Positions 63,068 to 64,000 of a stretch of DNA of 64,000 nucleotides are shown piece by piece. The translations under genes were made by a program, and so were the position numbers. Below the pieces are notes generated by a model, which was not told the DNA's origin, ran no database searches, and worked only from the letters and a program-made list of their open reading frames with translations. Positions within the stretch are counted from its first letter, which is position 1; each line of letters starts with the position of its first letter. This DNA is from Scolanthus callimorphus. Its lineage: Eukaryota; Cnidaria; Anthozoa; Actiniaria; Edwardsiidae. The stretch covers positions 10,524,204 through 10,588,203 of the forward strand of contig CM066925.1 of NCBI GenBank assembly GCA_033964015.1, in the 5' to 3' direction.

Positions 63068-64000
63068 CTGTAAAAGAGAAGCTCAATTGTCCAAATGTTT
63101 CAATCCAACTAAATTATTCGAATGAAAAACCCGAAATATCAGTACCTGAATGTTTACCAGGGCTTTGGGTGCGAAGTTGGGCCTTTGCTTTCCCTGGTAT
63201 TTACTCCAAAGCGCTCTGCGAAACTCGTGGAAGACACAAGAGACGACGCGCTTGCTACACTTTCTGTCACGTTTGCCTTGCGTGACCTCTAACCCGATGA
63301 GCCTTATTTGGACTTGTTGATCACCGTCACGTCACACAGCCGTCACATCTCACTCGTGGCATCCACTATGAGATTCGCACAGCACTTCGCTGAGCTTTGC
63401 AGTAATACCAGGAAAAGACTTAGCACCCACAGCCATGCTAAACCATTCAGGTACTGATATTTCGGGTTTTTCATTGGAATAATTTAGTTGGATTGAAACA
63501 TTTGAACAATTTAGCTTCTCTTTTACAGTAACAAGTGTACGGGAAGCGCGTGAAGGAGATACAAACTTGGCTCATTTTGAAGAATGCAGAAGCCAACTAC
63601 AAGAAAACCGAATAGGAGACAATTACAAGGTAAATCCTAGTAATTTTATTTGTAATGATGGTTACAATAGTGGAGATTTCTCTTGAAAACAACTCAAGCG
63701 TATTGATCGGAATGTCAACAGAAACCTGAAGTACGCCTGTGAACTCAAAATTCATCTAAATATTATGAAGCCCTGGCGAAATAACCCCAGCTGGTTTTGC
63801 TTTATTTACCTAGAATAACCTTTTACCTTTAGGAATTTGGAGGTTTCGGTGGATTTGGGATTTGCCAGTAGATAAAATAGACATTTTAGAAACTTAGTGA
63901 AAATACCCCAATGCGACACCCTGTTTGTTTAGACGTACATGTTTGATGTCAAAAGGTTAAGATTTATCCAGAACTTTAGCTTCATTCTAAGAAATACCCA
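62597..64000. repeat. Large palindrome (inverted duplication), open at the window edge
   Basis: 62597-63230 is repeated in inverse at 63372-64000. The outer ends are TGGGTATTTCTTAG at 62597 and CTAAGAAATACCCA at 64000, so it goes on past the window. Outer arms (about 550 bp) are around 95% alike by eye with both substitutions and indels; the inner 85 bp are more diverged; about 140 bp in the centre are unique. Each arm holds the same reticulon exon (62967-63067 and its mirror near 63524-63630). Confidence 0.95.
63524..63630 (+). pseudogene. RTN: Inverted second copy of a reticulon exon
   Basis: On plus, an acceptor CTTTTACAG is followed by GTGTACGGGAAGCGCGTGAA, QTWLILKNAEANYKKTE and then TAG where the other arm has TAT; the donor is ACAAG/GTAAAT. 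The other arm has TAA in place of the CAA of this copy. If the original frame was VYGKRVKxIQTWLILKNAEA, each copy has lost a different codon. It may belong to a second reticulon gene running out of the window. Confidence 0.55.

Overview
The window is animal nuclear DNA: about 40% GC by eye, intron-rich genes with GT-AG splice sites, metazoan gene families (Hippo kinase, reticulon, cytosolic sulfotransferases, EGF repeats, C2 protein), dense short DNA transposons and tRNA-derived SINEs. A cnidarian, probably an anthozoan such as a stony coral, fits best; that is inference from gene content and repeat style, not proof. Bacterial gene logic does not apply here.

Layout. 0.6-3.2 kb: a 22-bp minisatellite. 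5.5-11.05 kb (minus): a secreted-type gene joining unknown N-terminal exons, a von Willebrand A domain and a tyrosinase domain. 14.85-27.78 kb (plus): a complete 14-exon Hippo kinase (MST1/2, STK3/STK4) whose introns hold many fold-back elements, a LINE tail and a 60-bp tandem array. 28.1-28.9 kb: an 89-bp satellite. 30.7-32.4 kb (minus): three EGF exons of a gene cut by a 100-N gap. 34.8-39.2 kb: a DNA transposon with long terminal inverted repeats carrying two opposing, mutually interleaved genes, a SWIM/YqaJ nuclease (plus) and a THAP/DDE transposase (minus). 39.4-48.9 kb: a sulfotransferase cluster of an orphan last exon, one minus gene and one plus gene, the last two head to head. 49.4-55.4 kb: gene-poor. 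55.5-56.5 kb (plus): the end of a membrane-anchored C2 (synaptotagmin-like) gene. 59.7-63.1 kb (minus): the C-terminal exons of a reticulon. 62.6-64.0 kb: one large palindrome that leaves the window.

Two themes run through it. First, nearly every conserved coding exon group carries single-base deletions, mostly inside short homopolymers, while exon order, splice sites and downstream frames stay perfect. This looks like consensus error of the assembly rather than gene death, and it must be kept in mind for every broken frame below. Second, the non-coding part is packed with inverted-repeat elements, several of which sit in or beside splice sites, a 3' UTR or a shared promoter region. No new pathway is proved here; the most unusual structures are the interdigitated two-gene transposon and the VWA-tyrosinase architecture.
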